A stretch of 64,000 nucleotides of DNA from Fodinisporobacter ferrooxydans (GCF_022818495.1 NZ_CP089291.1:1785001-1849000), one strand, 5' to 3'. Shown: positions 38,942 through 54,005, counted from the stretch's first letter. The notes: a model not told the origin generated them from the letters alone. Numbers and translations are program-made.

Positions 38942-40243
38942 ATGTATAATCCTTTGGCGCAAGAATTGAACGGAATGCTGGAAAAAAGCAATTCCCATGT
39001 ATTTGAAATGTTATCAGAACTTGGCAAGTCCATGTATTTTCCAAAAGGGATTTTGTCACAAGGGGCAGAAGCCAATCAAAAAGCACATAAATTTAATGCG
39101 ACAGTTGGAATCGCGACAGAACATGGCAGTCCCATGTATCTGGGCGTGATTCAGGAGAATTTGTCTGCATATGAACCGAAAGATTTGTATCCATATGCGC
39201 CGCCTGCCGGGAAACCGGCTTTGCGCAAAGTTTGGAAAGAGAAAATGCTGCAAGAGAATCCAAGCCTCGCCGGCAAGTCATTCGGATTGCCGATTGTGAC
39301 CAATGCATTGACACATGGTTTGAGCATTGTGGCGGATTTGTTTGCAGATGCCGGCGATGTTTTGATCGTTCCCGACAAGTTTTGGGGCAACTACAGTTTG
39401 ACATTTAATATCCGCAGAGGCAGCAAAACGGTTGTGTATCCGCTTTTTACGGAACAAAATACATTCAACGCAAAAGCGCTGGAAGACGCCATACTCTCTT
39501 GCAAAGACAGCGGCAAGGCGATTGTGCTGTTGAATTTCCCAAACAATCCTACAGGCTATACGCCATCTGCGGCAGAAGGCGAAGAAATCGTAGCTGCCGT
39601 AAAGCGCGGAGCTGAAGCGGGCATCGATGTTGTCGTGATTACAGACGATGCATACTTTGGATTGTTTTTTGAGGAGCATTCGTTGAAAGAATCTTTGTTT
39701 GGAAGCTTTGTCGGTCTGCATCCCCGCGTATTGCCGATCAAGATCGACGGTGCGACAAAAGAAGAGTATGTATGGGGATTCCGCGTCGGCTTCATCACAT
39801 ATGGTGTAGAAGATGCGGAAGCGCAAGCAGCGCTGGAGAAAAAGACGATGGGAATCATCCGCGGTACGATCTCCAATTGTTCGCATCCGGCGCAAACAAT
39901 GATTCTCAAGGCGCTGGAGGCTCCGGCATTTGACAAGCAAAAAGAAGAAAAATATCAAACGATGAAAGCTCGCGCCAATCGAGTCAAAGACATTCTCGAC
40001 AGCGGCAAGTATGACGATGCATTTGTCTATTATCCGTTTAATTCCGGGTACTTCATGTGTTTGCAATTGAAAACGGTCGATGCGGAAGCGCTGCGTCTGC
40101 ACTTGCTCGATCAATATGGCGTCGGCACCATTTCCTTGGGCAAAACCGATTTGCGCATCGCCTTCTCCTGCGTGGAATTGGGAGATATCGACGAGCTGTT
40201 CGAATTGATTTACAAAGGCGTCAAAGATTTGGAACAGGCATAA
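38942..40243 (+). CDS. PLP-dependent aminotransferase, class I/II
   Basis: The 433-residue fold-type I enzyme has NALTHGLSIVADLFADAGD, the Asn-Pro turn NFPNNPTGYTPS, Asp-Asp-Ala-Tyr (TDDAYFGLFF) for the PLP ring and a Lys in IDGATKEEYVWGFRVGFITY that should form the Schiff base; the C-terminal substrate Arg is in TDLRIAFSCVE. The amino acid is not predictable. The ATG at 38942 follows AGGAGG at 38930-38935. A strong terminator follows at 40337. Confidence 0.92.
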   Translation: MYNPLAQELNGMLEKSNSHVFEMLSELGKSMYFPKGILSQGAEANQKAHKFNATVGIATEHGSPMYLGVIQENLSAYEPKDLYPYAPPAGKPALRKVWKEKMLQENPSLAGKSFGLPIVTNALTHGLSIVADLFADAGDVLIVPDKFWGNYSLTFNIRRGSKTVVYPLFTEQNTFNAKALEDAILSCKDSGKAIVLLNFPNNPTGYTPSAAEGEEIVAAVKRGAEAGIDVVVITDDAYFGLFFEEHSLKESLFGSFVGLHPRVLPIKIDGATKEEYVWGFRVGFITYGVEDAEAQAALEKKTMGIIRGTISNCSHPAQTMILKALEAPAFDKQKEEKYQTMKARANRVKDILDSGKYDDAFVYYPFNSGYFMCLQLKTVDAEALRLHLLDQYGVGTISLGKTDLRIAFSCVELGDIDELFELIYKGVKDLEQA

Positions 40244-40336
40244 GACCGTGCAGGCCGCGATTGCAATACGTGAAACTGGCAATATGTCTTAGAACATAAT
40301 TATAAGCAGTATCGAAATTGCATTTACAATCTGGCA

Positions 40337-40385
40337 GAAGCACTTGTTGTACTGAGTAACGGAGAGTACGACAAGTGCTTTTCTA
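40337..40385 (+). terminator. Strong terminator after the aminotransferase
   Basis: A long stem GAAGCACTTGTTGTACT/AGTACGACAAGTGCTTTTC is followed by TATACT. The remaining ~185 bases up to the next gene show nothing else. Confidence 0.75.
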
Positions 40386-40570
40386 TACTTTGCAACAGAA
40401 GCTTTACATGTAAGAGGTCGGCAGCATAAGGCCAAAGGAGACATTTCCTCCGGCTATTAAAGTGTCAAGCTTCAAGTGTCAGGCTTTATTTATGGAATCG
40501 CTATACAATAAATGGTATCCTTGAGCTGTGGATCGAAAAATGAAAGAAGATCATGAAACGAGGGATGTTC

Positions 40571-41161
40571 ATGAGTGTGCCGATGGAGAGACAGCAACGC
40601 ATGTTTACGTACAAAGACTACATGAAGTGGTCAGATGAGGAACGATGGGAATTAATCCGTGGTGTTCCCTACAATATGACTCCTGCCCCTTCCCGAAAAC
40701 ACCAGGAGATTGTTGGGGAATTATACCGCGTATTAGGAAATTATCTCGAAGGTAAATCATGCCGTGCCTTTATTGCACCATTTGATGTTCGTTTGGCATT
40801 GGCTGAGGAATCTGATGAAGACGTAGAAAATGTAATCCAGCCTGATATTGTTGTCGTCTGTGATACGACAAAATTGGATGAAAAGGGATGTAAAGGCAGC
40901 CCGGATCTTGTCATTGAAGTATTGTCTCCTGCCACTGCCAAGAAGGATCGATATGAAAAATTCAGGCTGTATGAACAGGCGAAAATCAGAGAATATTGGA
41001 TTGTCGACCCATTGAATCGATTTGTTGAGGCGTATTCTTTGGAAGATGGCAAATATCCATTGCCGGCGGCTATTTATGAAAAGGGAGATCAGATAAAAGT
41101 CGGTGTACTGGAAGACTGCATAATCGACTTGAATCGGGTGTTTCGGGAAGACAGCATATAA
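40571..41161 (+). CDS. Uma2-family (DUF820) PD-(D/E)xK-fold protein
   Basis: The 196-residue protein shows the Uma2 core: YDKYMKWSDEER-like N-terminus (YKDYMKWSDEERWELIRG), GVPYNMTPAPSRKHQEIVGE, VIQPDIVVVCD, GSPDLVIEVLSPATAKKDRY and YEQAKIREYWIVDP. The Asp/Glu-x-Val pair matches the restriction-endonuclease-like site. These proteins are widespread in cyanobacteria and some Bacillota and their role is unknown. The ATG at 40571 has GAGGGA 6-7 bases before it; two earlier in-frame ATGs do not. Confidence 0.85.
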   Translation: MSVPMERQQRMFTYKDYMKWSDEERWELIRGVPYNMTPAPSRKHQEIVGELYRVLGNYLEGKSCRAFIAPFDVRLALAEESDEDVENVIQPDIVVVCDTTKLDEKGCKGSPDLVIEVLSPATAKKDRYEKFRLYEQAKIREYWIVDPLNRFVEAYSLEDGKYPLPAAIYEKGDQIKVGVLEDCIIDLNRVFREDSI

Positions 41162-41259
41162 AGTGAAATCTGCAACAACCAAATGCATGAACCGATCGGC
41201 AGAAATATTTGGGTATCAATGGAGATCTATCTAAAAATGACCGCGAAAACAGCAAGAAT

Positions 41260-41318
41260 ACAAAAACGAGTGGCTGAAAGGATGTCTGTTGCAAAACTAA
41301 AACCTTGTCAGCCACTCG
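41260..41318 (-). terminator. Terminator of thrS
   Basis: On the minus strand, CGAGTGGCTGA pairs with TCAGCCACTCG (11 bp) and is followed by TTTTTGT. Confidence 0.8.
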
Positions 41319-41404
41319 ATGTGCTCTCAATTAGCGAATCCCGATTGTCTGTTCCATTCTGTCGTTTCTCTTTTGTATTCCCTGATTACCTTTGCATTCC
41401 CTGA

Positions 41405-43345
41405 CTACCGCTTATTTGCGATATCCAGCAGAATGTCATTGGCTGCTTCTTTATAATCTTTTGCACCTTGATCGCCAAGCCCCCGTTTGCGCACAGACAC
41501 CGTATTTGCCTGTACTTCATTGTCGCCGACGACTAACATATACGACACTTTATCCAATTGTGCTTCGCGAATCTTATAACCGATTTTTTCCTCGCGCACA
41601 TCGATTTCCGTCCGAATGCCAAGTGCCTTGAAGTAGGAAAGTACTTGCTCGGCGTATTCATTTTGACGCGGACCGACAGTCAGGATACGCGCTTGTACGG
41701 GTGACAGCCAGACAGGGAAATTTCCTTCATATCGTTCGATCAAGTAGGCAGTCATCCGTTCCATCGTGCCCAGGATGCCGCGGTGAATGACGACCGGACG
41801 ATGGTATTTGCCGTCTTCGCCGATGTAGGACAGGTCAAAGCGTTGCGGCAAAAGGAAATCCAACTGCACGGTAGACATCGTTTCTTCTTTGCCGATCGCC
41901 GTTTTTACTTGTACGTCCAGCTTCGGACCGTAGAATGCCGCTTCTCCCTCCGCTTCGAAATACGCAAGCCCAAGATCATCCATGGCGGCTTTTAGCATGG
42001 ATTGCGCCTTTTCCCACATCTCGTCGTCCTGGAAATATTTTTCCGTGTTCTTCGGATCCCGGTAAGAAAGGCGATAGGAATATTCAGTGATATCAAGATC
42101 TTTGTAAACTTGCTGAATCAAGCGTACAACGTTTGCGAACTCTTCTTTGATTTGATCCGGCCGGACGAAAATATGGGCATCATTCAATGTCATCGTACGA
42201 ACGCGCTGCAATCCGGAAAGAGCGCCTGACATTTCATACCGGTTCATATTGCCAAGTTCGGCAATGCGGATGGGAAAATCGCGATAACTGTGCATTTCAG
42301 ATTTGAAGATCATCATATGATGCGGACAGTTCATCGGACGCAATACGAGTTCTTCATGATCCATTTGCATCGGCGGAAACATGTCTTCTTGATAATGCTC
42401 CCAGTGACCGGAAATTTTATACAGTTCTGTGCTTGCCATATTTGGCGTATAGACGTGCAGATAGCCGTATTGTTCCTCCAGATCGACAATATAGCGTTCC
42501 AGTGTGCGGCGAATTTTTGCGCCGTTGGGCAGCCAAACAGGCAATCCCTGGCCGATTTCTTTGATGTTAGCAAATAGTTTCAATTCCTTGCCGATACGGC
42601 GGTGATCCCGGCGTTTTGCTTCTTCCAGTTGCTTAAGGTGCTCTTCCAATTGGGATTTTTTCGGGAAGGCGGTTCCGTAGATGCGCTGCAGCATCGGCCG
42701 CTTCGAATCGCCGCGCCAGTATGCACCTGCAGTGGATAAGAGCTTAAATGCTTTTAAAACACCAGTCGACGGCAAATGGGGCCCGCGGCAGAGATCGGTA
42801 AATTCGCCTTGGGAATATAATGTGATTTCCGCATCTTCCGGCAGGTCGTTGATGATCTCAACCTTATACACTTCACCGCGCTCTTCAAAAAGCTTCAACG
42901 CTTCTGCGCGGCTCACCGATTGGCGGGTTACCGGCAGATTTTCCTTGACGATTTTCTCCATTTCCTTTTCGATCTTTTCAAGGTCTTCAGGCGAAAAGGA
43001 TACACCGCCAAAATCATAATAAAAGCCATTTTCGATGACAGGTCCGATTGCCAACTGGACACCGTCAAACAAGCGCAGGATCGCTTGTGCCATAATATGT
43101 GTTGCAGTATGGCGATAGACTTCCAGACCCTCGGAGCTGTCCAGCGTATACAATTCCACTTTTGCATCCTGATCGATCGATGCGCTTAAATCGGATAATT
43201 TGTCATCGATTTTCCCTGCGACTGCATTGCGCTGCAGCCCGGCACTAATCATGCCGGCCAATTCATGCAATGTGGTACCTTGCGGCACTTCACGAGTTGA
43301 ACCATCTTTTAATTCCACTTGTACCGTTTTTACTGCGTTTGTCAT
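41405..43345 (-). CDS. thrS: Threonyl-tRNA synthetase
   Basis: The 646-residue class II synthetase has an N-terminal TGS domain ([20 protein letters not shown]), the editing/SAD domain with [11 protein letters not shown] and a zinc-site Cys in the catalytic core ([12 protein letters not shown]), ending with the anticodon-binding domain ([20 protein letters not shown]). The ATG at 43345 is preferred: AAAGGAG lies about 8 bases upstream, and a frame extension reaches into the T-box terminator. It is controlled by an upstream T-box leader, so uncharged tRNA-Thr should raise expression. Confidence 0.98.
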   Translation of the reverse strand: MTNAVKTVQVELKDGSTREVPQGTTLHELAGMISAGLQRNAVAGKIDDKLSDLSASIDQDAKVELYTLDSSEGLEVYRHTATHIMAQAILRLFDGVQLAIGPVIENGFYYDFGGVSFSPEDLEKIEKEMEKIVKENLPVTRQSVSRAEALKLFEERGEVYKVEIINDLPEDAEITLYSQGEFTDLCRGPHLPSTGVLKAFKLLSTAGAYWRGDSKRPMLQRIYGTAFPKKSQLEEHLKQLEEAKRRDHRRIGKELKLFANIKEIGQGLPVWLPNGAKIRRTLERYIVDLEEQYGYLHVYTPNMASTELYKISGHWEHYQEDMFPPMQMDHEELVLRPMNCPHHMMIFKSEMHSYRDFPIRIAELGNMNRYEMSGALSGLQRVRTMTLNDAHIFVRPDQIKEEFANVVRLIQQVYKDLDITEYSYRLSYRDPKNTEKYFQDDEMWEKAQSMLKAAMDDLGLAYFEAEGEAAFYGPKLDVQVKTAIGKEETMSTVQLDFLLPQRFDLSYIGEDGKYHRPVVIHRGILGTMERMTAYLIERYEGNFPVWLSPVQARILTVGPRQNEYAEQVLSYFKALGIRTEIDVREEKIGYKIREAQLDKVSYMLVVGDNEVQANTVSVRKRGLGDQGAKDYKEAANDILLDIANKR

Positions 43346-43399
43346 GGTTAGCACTCCTTTGTGTACATATATTGCGTGGGGAAGAGAACGGGAAAAAAT

Positions 43400-43700
43400 A
43401 AAAAACGCCCTCACCCCCGCTAAGTAATAGCAGGGACGAAGACGTATGTCATTCGTGGTTCCACCCTGATTCGATCATGGCATTGTTCGCATGTTCAACT
43501 ATGCAGACAAACCAGATCCTCATTTTCCAGGATAACGGTCGGCGCCGTCTCTCCATACTGGGCCGTTTTCTACGCTCATGCATCCTGTCTTGCCGATCGC
43601 ATTCTTTGGGAAAGAATGCTGGCACATGAGGAGAAATTCAGCGGTTCAAAAGAGAAACTTCGAGGTTGTTTTTCCGATGACGGAAACCAAGAGCACTTTC
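43400..43700 (-). ncRNA. T-box leader of thrS
   Basis: On the minus strand the T-box core AGGGTGGAACCACGAA (43467-43452) is preceded by the conserved CCGTTATCC block. It is followed by a GC-rich terminator (GCGGGGGTGAGGGCG and TTTTTT, ending near 43400) that the T-box side can pair against. The Stem I specifier codon was not resolved by eye; threonine is inferred from the downstream gene. The outer limit near 43700 is approximate. Between it and the MFS gene, 43700-43901, I see no gene. Confidence 0.9.
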
Positions 43701-43901
43701 AGCCGACGGCACTCTCTCTCTGAAGGCGATGTCAAGGGTACTTGTCCTCGTACGTACGTTTTTTCTATATGGGAGAATGGAAAATTAGCTTTCAAAAAGT
43801 TAGAATGTTTAAAAAGCGTCATACGCATGATCAACTTATAAAACAATCTTTAATGGTATTATATATCAATATAGCGAAAAACAAACCCTTGTCAAGCGGA
43901 T

Positions 43902-45110
43902 TTAAACGGAGTTTTTTTCCACGTGTCTGACCAATTGCTGCGATTTCCGATTGGCCCAGATCACCGCAATGGCTGTCAGCGACAATAGAATACCAGTGAT
44001 GACAAATACGTACTGGATACCCAACCAACCGCCCAAGACGCCGCCGACCAGCGGACCAACCATCGAGCCAAACTGGTTGGCGCTTGTGCTCAAACCGAAT
44101 GCCCGACCGCGAAATTCCGCATCTGTACGCTCCACAATCATCGCATTGATCGTTGGAAATACGCCCGCGATAAACAATCCATAGAGAAAACGAATCAAGC
44201 CGAACATCCACACCGTATGCGCAAACAACTGGGCGATATTGAGCAGTCCGCCGCCGGCCAATGACAAAATCAAAACATTTCGGTATCCTTGTTTCTGGCC
44301 GATCTTCCCCCAGCGCGGAGCGGACAAAATGCTGGCGATTCCTGCTGCAGAAAAGATGATTCCGGACAGAAGAACAGTTCCTTCCATTCGCCCTTGCAAG
44401 TCTTTGATATATAATGTGATTAGTGGTTCCAAAATCATGATGGATATCTGAACGATAATCAGGATTACAAGCATGGCTACGAACGGGCGGTTATGAAATG
44501 CGATGTTTAAATCGGATAAAATGCGACTGCGGGGTTTGCCGGGATGGAAGTTTTCTTCCTTGACGAACAGTGTGATCAGCAAAGTTGCGATGACCAACAA
44601 GGCAGAGGCGATCAGAAACGAAGCGCGAATGCTGAACAAATGGGATAAGATACCGCCGACTAATGGACCCAAGATTCCCCCAGTGGAACTAGCTGTGGCC
44701 ATCATGCCAAGACTCCAGCCCATATGTTTTTCCGGGGTATTTGTTGCGACCAAGGCAATCGATCCTGGGACAAAACCGCTTACAAGGCCGTGCAGCACAC
44801 GGACTCCCAAGAGTTCCCAGGGCGTTTGGACGAATGCGCCAAGTCCGTATGTTACGATCAGGCCGATTCCTGCGCGAATGATCATGCTGCGCCTGCCGTA
44901 TTTGTCGGCAAGCGAGCCCCAATATGGAGCCAACAGGAAGCTGAAAAAGAATGTAACGGAAAAAAGTATGCCAGCCCATACTTTCACATGATGGGCGACA
45001 CCTAATTGGCTCACGAATAAAGGTAAAAATGGAATGATCATCGTATAACTTGAACTAACCAAAAGCACCCCAAACCACAATATCCAGAGATTTCGTTTCC
45101 AGCTTTCCAT
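43902..45110 (-). CDS. MFS drug-efflux-type transporter
   Basis: The 402-residue protein has 12 predicted helices. Motif A ([17 protein letters not shown]) follows helix 2, and motif C-like Gly/Pro spacing in helix 5 ([20 protein letters not shown]) marks drug/H+ antiporters of the 12-helix group. The second half repeats the pattern ([20 protein letters not shown]). AGGAGATC precedes the ATG. It is divergent from pcrA. The substrate is unknown. Confidence 0.9.
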   Translation of the reverse strand: MESWKRNLWILWFGVLLVSSSYTMIIPFLPLFVSQLGVAHHVKVWAGILFSVTFFFSFLLAPYWGSLADKYGRRSMIIRAGIGLIVTYGLGAFVQTPWELLGVRVLHGLVSGFVPGSIALVATNTPEKHMGWSLGMMATASSTGGILGPLVGGILSHLFSIRASFLIASALLVIATLLITLFVKEENFHPGKPRSRILSDLNIAFHNRPFVAMLVILIIVQISIMILEPLITLYIKDLQGRMEGTVLLSGIIFSAAGIASILSAPRWGKIGQKQGYRNVLILSLAGGGLLNIAQLFAHTVWMFGLIRFLYGLFIAGVFPTINAMIVERTDAEFRGRAFGLSTSANQFGSMVGPLVGGVLGGWLGIQYVFVITGILLSLTAIAVIWANRKSQQLVRHVEKNSV

Positions 45111-45324
45111 AGGATCTCCTGCCGATCACTTCGTTTACCGAAATACTACGATGGATTTGAGGTTCCGTCAATTTTGTTTTTCGAAAGATTTTTGGCAAAA
45201 AACACCGATAAACGGAAACCAGCTTGTGGTATTGAAAAAATACATTTGTTCTTATACATTGATAGCACGTAGAAATGATCGATTTTTGATGTGTAAGGAA
45301 CGATCGCGAAAGGTTGATACTGGT

Positions 45325-49624
<4,300 letters not shown>

Positions 49625-49671
49625 TATATGGAAATTGAGAAAATAAACCCGTTTCCGTCTGCGGAAACATC

Positions 49672-49780
49672 GGGCAATCAGGTGGAAAGGATACTCCACC
49701 TGATTGATACATCCCACCTGCGCGATCGCTTAGAGGCGGGAGTCTGATACTTTGATTCAAGTTTCACTTTATGTATACAT
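49672..49780 (+). repeat. Palindromic repeat, possible IS200/IS605-type end remnant (copy B)
   Basis: An ATCAGGTGGA/TCCACCTGAT hairpin (about 49678-49706) and a CCCACCTGCG...TTAGAGGCGGG hairpin are followed by GATTCAAGTTTCACTTTAT. That end is identical over 19 bases to the copy near 3077-3095. No transposase lies nearby. Confidence 0.45.
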
Positions 49781-49781
49781 A

Positions 49782-49940
49782 CTAGGAATCTCTGCCGCGA
49801 CTCATCAATTCGATGCGCCCGGGTCTCCTTCTTTTCCGCCGTTTTACGCGCAGGAAGGTAATATTTGCAGATAAACGGCCGAGTGCAAATATAACGGGAA
49901 TGGCAATCAGATACAAAAGTACGGTAGAATTCAGGATCAA
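49782..49940 (-). CDS. 52-residue single-pass membrane protein with polybasic tail
   Basis: On the minus strand a TTG start at 49940, with AAAGGAG 8 bases upstream, opens a frame that encodes ILNSTVLLYLIAIPVIFALG, then GRLSANITFL and a strongly basic RVKRRKRRRPGR tail ending MSRGRDS. One N-terminal membrane helix and a positive-inside tail are clear. It is too short to assign to a family. The good ribosome site and topology support it. The other strand of 49625-50147 shows only the palindromic repeat. Confidence 0.5.
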   Translation of the reverse strand: MILNSTVLLYLIAIPVIFALGRLSANITFLRVKRRKRRRPGRIELMSRGRDS

Positions 49941-50147
49941 AGCGAAAACTCCTTTCCGCGTCTATTTTTAAAACATATGTTTATAAAACTATATGAACGG
50001 CAAGGACTAAATATGATGGAATGTCGAGCCTATTCACTTTATTTGTGTAACGTGCAATAATGGTTTCGTGAAATTGGAATTCTATCAATCGTGTTGCGGC
50101 AGTAAGCAGCATAAATAGAAAATTGCATGAAGAAGGCAGGGAATGAC

Positions 50148-50579
50148 ATGGAAAAACGCTTTGTATCAGCAACGATTGCTGCGCTTGCTTTATTGGCGTC
50201 GTTTGGTTTAACCGCTTGCGGGGCTGGAGGGAATACAAGCCAATCGCCATCTGCTTCGAATAACGCTTCACAGGGCACGGCACCTTCCACGAAAGCAGGC
50301 GGGAATGCCCAGGTGGCACATGTAACGGCTACAGATTTCAAATGGACGTTGGATAAAACGGATTTTAAAGTCAATCAGCCGATCGAGTTTGTTGTGACTG
50401 ATAAAGAAGGCGTACATGGATTCAGCATTGACGGCACATCGGTCAATCAGCCGCTGGCGCCCGGTGATGCCAAGACAATAGCCTGGACGCCGACGAAACC
50501 GGGCACGTATACGATTCGCTGCAACATTTATTGCGGTTCCGGACATGATCAAATGTTTACGAAAATTCATGTGAAATAA
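50148..50579 (+). CDS. Cupredoxin lipoprotein with CuA-type site (COX II-like)
   Basis: The 143-residue protein has a lipoprotein signal (LASFGLTAC-G, lipobox LTAC), a Ser/Asn-rich linker and a cupredoxin domain (about 55-143). The CuA ligand set of cytochrome c oxidase subunit II is visible: His in GVHGFSI and CNIYCGSGHDQM (C-x3-C-x3-H-x2-M). It lacks the two membrane helices of a real subunit II and has no oxidase genes nearby. It may therefore be an extracytoplasmic copper carrier or assembly factor, or a soluble nitrous-oxide-reductase-like electron carrier. The ATG at 50148 is chosen for the nearer AGGCAGGG. Confidence 0.85.
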   Translation: MEKRFVSATIAALALLASFGLTACGAGGNTSQSPSASNNASQGTAPSTKAGGNAQVAHVTATDFKWTLDKTDFKVNQPIEFVVTDKEGVHGFSIDGTSVNQPLAPGDAKTIAWTPTKPGTYTIRCNIYCGSGHDQMFTKIHVK

Positions 50580-50730
50580 TCTCATAAAGTTCCACAAAGG
50601 TCAAAAAAGCAGCGAGTTCCTGTTTCTTCCTCGCCTATGTATTGATGGAATGAGAACGGGCCATAAAAACGATCCTATTCTCGAAGGCAGCATAAGGATC
50701 CATACTATAGTGCCATAGTTCAGATTCATC

Positions 50731-50759
50731 ATGACATGTCTATATAGTTCTGGTATAAT
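50731..50759 (+). promoter_or_regulatory. Promoter before the TagO/WecA-type gene
   Basis: ATGACA (50731-50736) and a perfect TATAAT (50754-50759) are separated by 17 bases. The rest of 50580-50869 shows no gene. Confidence 0.6.
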
Positions 50760-50869
50760 AGCCTAGGATTCTATAGATTGGTTGAACTTTCATGTATGAA
50801 TGGAAAGAAAAGACGAAACTCTATAAATAATTTTCTTTCACGCCCTTAGGCAGGAGGAAACAGTGGATT

Positions 50870-51844
50870 ATGACTTATGTATATACGTTTGTCCTGGCGT
50901 TTGCGATTGTGTATGCACTTGTTCCTTTTTTACGCAAAGTTGCTTTGAAACTTCAGTTTGTCGATTTGCCGAATCATCGGAAAATTCATAAAGCCCCGAT
51001 CCCGCTGATGGGCGGAGTTGCGCTTTTCATTGGCTTTGTCGTTACGGCTCTGATCATTGGGGATGGGACGGGACGGCAATGGAGCCGTGAATTTTTAGGA
51101 ATGTTTCTGGGTGGGAGCATCGTTTTTTTTACAGGGTTTGTCGATGATTTTTTCAAAACCCGCGGCATTGATTTTCCTGCATGGCCGAAGTTTATCATGC
51201 AGTTTGCCGCTGCGGGCGCGTTGATCTGGGTCGGCAATATCCGGATTGAAGGATTTAATGTTCCGTTTGGGTTGTATAGCCAGTCATACTATACATTGCA
51301 GCCGTGGCTGCAAATACTTGTCACCTGTATATGGGTTGTCGGGATTACCAATATGATGAATTTCCTCGATGGCGTGGACGGGCTGGCTGCCGGAATTTCA
51401 TCGATTTCTTCGACAACGCTGTTTTTTATTGCCATTTTGAAGGGGCAAACGGATATGGCTGTATTGGCCATTACGTTGATCGGCGTTTCATTGGCGTTTC
51501 TGCGCCACAACTTTCACCCTGCCCGAATTTTTATGGGCGATTCGGGTGCCTTGTTTTTAGGGTTTATGCTTTCATCGATCGCCGTCGACGGTGCATTCAA
51601 GTCGGCAACTTTGATATCCGTCCTGGTTCCCGTATTGGCACTTGGCGTCCCGATTTTTGACTTCTTCTATGTGATGCTGAAGCGTGTCAAGGAACGAAAA
51701 CCGCTGCATGTTGCCGATAAGGGACATACGTTTCATCAATTGATGCGTTCCGGCATGTCGCAGATTCAGACCGTGACTTTCCTGTATCTGTTGGGAATCT
51801 GTTTCTCCCTTGCATCCATCGTAGTTTTGCTGGCGAATCGATAA
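50870..51844 (+). CDS. Undecaprenyl-phosphate sugar-1-phosphate transferase (TagO/WecA family)
   Basis: The 324-residue protein with about ten helices belongs to the MraY/WecA family. It shows DLPNHRKIHKAPIPLMGG at the N-terminus, the metal-binding Asp pair in FTGFVDDFF, NMMNFLDGVDGLAAG and HNFHPARIFMGDSGALFLGF. The HRKIHK and late HVADKGHTFHQL segments favour the WecA/TagO group, which starts teichoic acid or other envelope polymers by loading GlcNAc-1-P on undecaprenyl phosphate, over MraY. AGGAGG precedes the ATG at 50870. Confidence 0.9.
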   Translation: MTYVYTFVLAFAIVYALVPFLRKVALKLQFVDLPNHRKIHKAPIPLMGGVALFIGFVVTALIIGDGTGRQWSREFLGMFLGGSIVFFTGFVDDFFKTRGIDFPAWPKFIMQFAAAGALIWVGNIRIEGFNVPFGLYSQSYYTLQPWLQILVTCIWVVGITNMMNFLDGVDGLAAGISSISSTTLFFIAILKGQTDMAVLAITLIGVSLAFLRHNFHPARIFMGDSGALFLGFMLSSIAVDGAFKSATLISVLVPVLALGVPIFDFFYVMLKRVKERKPLHVADKGHTFHQLMRSGMSQIQTVTFLYLLGICFSLASIVVLLANR

Positions 51845-51895
51845 GGCGCGATACGATACCGCACGTTCAACGAAATTCCCCGTATTTACTTATAG

Positions 51896-52048
51896 TGCGT
51901 GTTCAAAAAGTGGTTAAGTAAGACACAAGGAGTGCGAAGCCGAAGCACGAAAAGGCGACGGAGTGTACGTGTTTGGTACATGAGTAAATCTCTTTGGGAT
52001 TCGGCAAAGCAATCCGCCGTGGAGTTTTGACTACTTTTTGAACATCCT
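51896..52048 (-). mobile_element. MITE-like repeat, copy 5 (inverted)
   Basis: This full-length copy is flanked by a perfect 7-bp duplication CTTATAG (51889-51895 and 52049-52055). It sits between the TagO/WecA-type gene and gatC, upstream of the gatCAB promoter. Confidence 0.88.
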
Positions 52049-52171
52049 CTTATAGTACTTGTAAATGCTTTGCTTTTGAATGCTTTACTTGCAAATTATC
52101 GGCAAAGGGTTGAACAAAAACGTGTATACGTTGCTTGTTTGGCCCTTTTTGTAGTTTTTTCAATGTGCTCT

Positions 52172-52199
52172 TTGTTGCAACAAATCCCTGTGGTATAAT
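52172..52199 (+). promoter_or_regulatory. Promoter of gatCAB
   Basis: TTGTTG (52172-52177), a 16-base spacer and a perfect TATAAT (52194-52199) lie 39 bases before the gatC start. Confidence 0.65.
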
Positions 52200-52237
52200 T
52201 TTTCAATGGGTTTTGAATCGCGCGGAGGTGTGGAAAA

Positions 52238-52528
52238 GTGACAATATCAATTCAAGATGTGGAGCACGTAGCCAATTTGGCGCGTTTGACATTTACGGAT
52301 GAGGAAAAAGAGCAATTTGCGGATACGCTTAGCAAAATTCTTCATTATGCGGATCAATTGCAAGAATTGGATGTAGCGGATGTAGAGCCAACCAGCCATG
52401 TGCTCCATATCACAAATGTGGTACGGAAAGATGAAGCAAGACCATGGCTTTCCAATGAAGAAGCGTTAGCCAATGCGCCAGAAGAAGAAGACGGACAGTT
52501 CCGTGTACCTGCAGTCATGGAGGGATAA
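52238..52528 (+). CDS. gatC: Asp/Glu-tRNA amidotransferase subunit C
   Basis: The 96-residue belt subunit clamps GatA to GatB. It shows [40 protein letters not shown] and the C-terminal segment [20 protein letters not shown]. It starts at GTG with GGAGGTG upstream and is the first gene of the operon; the gatA start lies eight bases after its stop. Confidence 0.97.
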   Translation: MTISIQDVEHVANLARLTFTDEEKEQFADTLSKILHYADQLQELDVADVEPTSHVLHITNVVRKDEARPWLSNEEALANAPEEEDGQFRVPAVMEG

Positions 52529-52535
52529 TATATAC

Positions 52536-54002
52536 ATGAGTCAGATCGATGCTTCGTTACGCAATATACATACAGCAATTGTCAGCAAAGAAGTGAAACC
52601 ATCCGAACTGGTGGAAGATGTGCTGCAAAGAATTGAAAGTACAGAGCCGGACATCCATGCATTTTTGCAAGTTGCAGGGGAGCAGGCAAGAGAGCGTGCG
52701 CAACATTTGGATGCAAACATCGGTGATGCCGCAAAGCTTGGAATATTGTTCGGCATTCCGGCAGCCCTGAAAGATAACATGTGTACAAAAGGCGTACGCA
52801 CAACAGCGGGCAGCAAAATATTGGGCAATTATATACCTCCGTATAATGCAGCAGTTGTGGACAAGCTTGCGCAATCCGGGACGGTTATCGTCGGAAAGCT
52901 CAATATGGATGAATTTGCGATGGGGTCGTCCAATGAGAATTCGGCTTTTTTCCCAACGCGGAATCCGTGGAATCCGGAATATGTGCCTGGAGGTTCCAGC
53001 GGCGGGTCGGCGGCTGCTGTTGCTGCCGGCGAAATCCCGTTTGCATTGGGTTCTGATACGGGCGGATCGATCCGCCAACCGGCAGCGTTTTGCGGTGTAG
53101 TCGGACTGAAGCCAACGTATGGTTTGGTCAGTCGCTTTGGACTCATTTCCTATGCTTCTTCATTGGATCAGATCGGTCCGATCACGCGGACGGTCGAAGA
53201 TGCTGCAGTCGTGCTGCAAGCAATCGCCGGACATGACGACAGAGATTCAACTTCCGCCAATGTGGCAATACCCGTTTATTTGGACGTATTGACGGGAAAT
53301 GTCAAAGGCCTGCGTGTGGCTGTGCCGAAAGAATATTTTGGTGAAGGAATGGATCCTGCCGTATCCGAGAAGGTGCGGGAAGCAATTCAACAGTTGGAAA
53401 AACTCGGAGCAACGGTTGATGAAGTATCGTTGCCCCATACGAAATATGCGGTGGCTGCTTATTACTTATTGGCGCCGGCAGAAGCGTCTTCCAACCTGGC
53501 GCGCTATGACGGTGTTCGTTATGGTGTGCGGGTGGACTCGGAGAATTTGATCGATATGTATAAACAGACGCGCAGCCAGGGGTTTGGCACGGAAGTCAAG
53601 CGGCGGATCATGTTAGGCACGTATGCGTTAAGCTCGGGCTACTACGATGCGTATTATTTGCGTGCACAAAAAACCCGTACACTCATCAAACGGGATTTTG
53701 AGCAGGTATTTGAAACATATGATGTGATTCTTGCGCCGACTGCACCGACGACGGCGTTTAAAATCGGCGAAAAAGTGAATGATCCATTGACGATGTATTT
53801 GAATGATATCTGTACGATTCCTGTAAATCTGGCGGGAATTCCAGCGATCAGCGTGCCGTGCGGAGTTGTCAATGGCTTGCCTGTAGGCTTGCAAATCATT
53901 GGCAAAGCGTTTGACGAAGCGACTGTTTTGCGTGTCGCTCATGCGTTTGAGCAAAATACGGATCATGTGAAGCGGCGTTCAAACATGGGGAAAGGGGAAT
54001 AA
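52536..54002 (+). CDS. gatA: Asp/Glu-tRNA amidotransferase subunit A
   Basis: The 488-residue amidase-signature enzyme releases ammonia from glutamine for transamidation of Glu-tRNA-Gln and Asp-tRNA-Asn. The Ser-cisSer-Lys triad is visible: Lys in [12 protein letters not shown], cis-Ser in [15 protein letters not shown] and Ser in [19 protein letters not shown]. The ATG at 52536 follows GGAGGG; a longer frame back into gatC is rejected. Confidence 0.98.
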   Translation: MSQIDASLRNIHTAIVSKEVKPSELVEDVLQRIESTEPDIHAFLQVAGEQARERAQHLDANIGDAAKLGILFGIPAALKDNMCTKGVRTTAGSKILGNYIPPYNAAVVDKLAQSGTVIVGKLNMDEFAMGSSNENSAFFPTRNPWNPEYVPGGSSGGSAAAVAAGEIPFALGSDTGGSIRQPAAFCGVVGLKPTYGLVSRFGLISYASSLDQIGPITRTVEDAAVVLQAIAGHDDRDSTSANVAIPVYLDVLTGNVKGLRVAVPKEYFGEGMDPAVSEKVREAIQQLEKLGATVDEVSLPHTKYAVAAYYLLAPAEASSNLARYDGVRYGVRVDSENLIDMYKQTRSQGFGTEVKRRIMLGTYALSSGYYDAYYLRAQKTRTLIKRDFEQVFETYDVILAPTAPTTAFKIGEKVNDPLTMYLNDICTIPVNLAGIPAISVPCGVVNGLPVGLQIIGKAFDEATVLRVAHAFEQNTDHVKRRSNMGKGE

Positions 54003-54005
54003 TTC

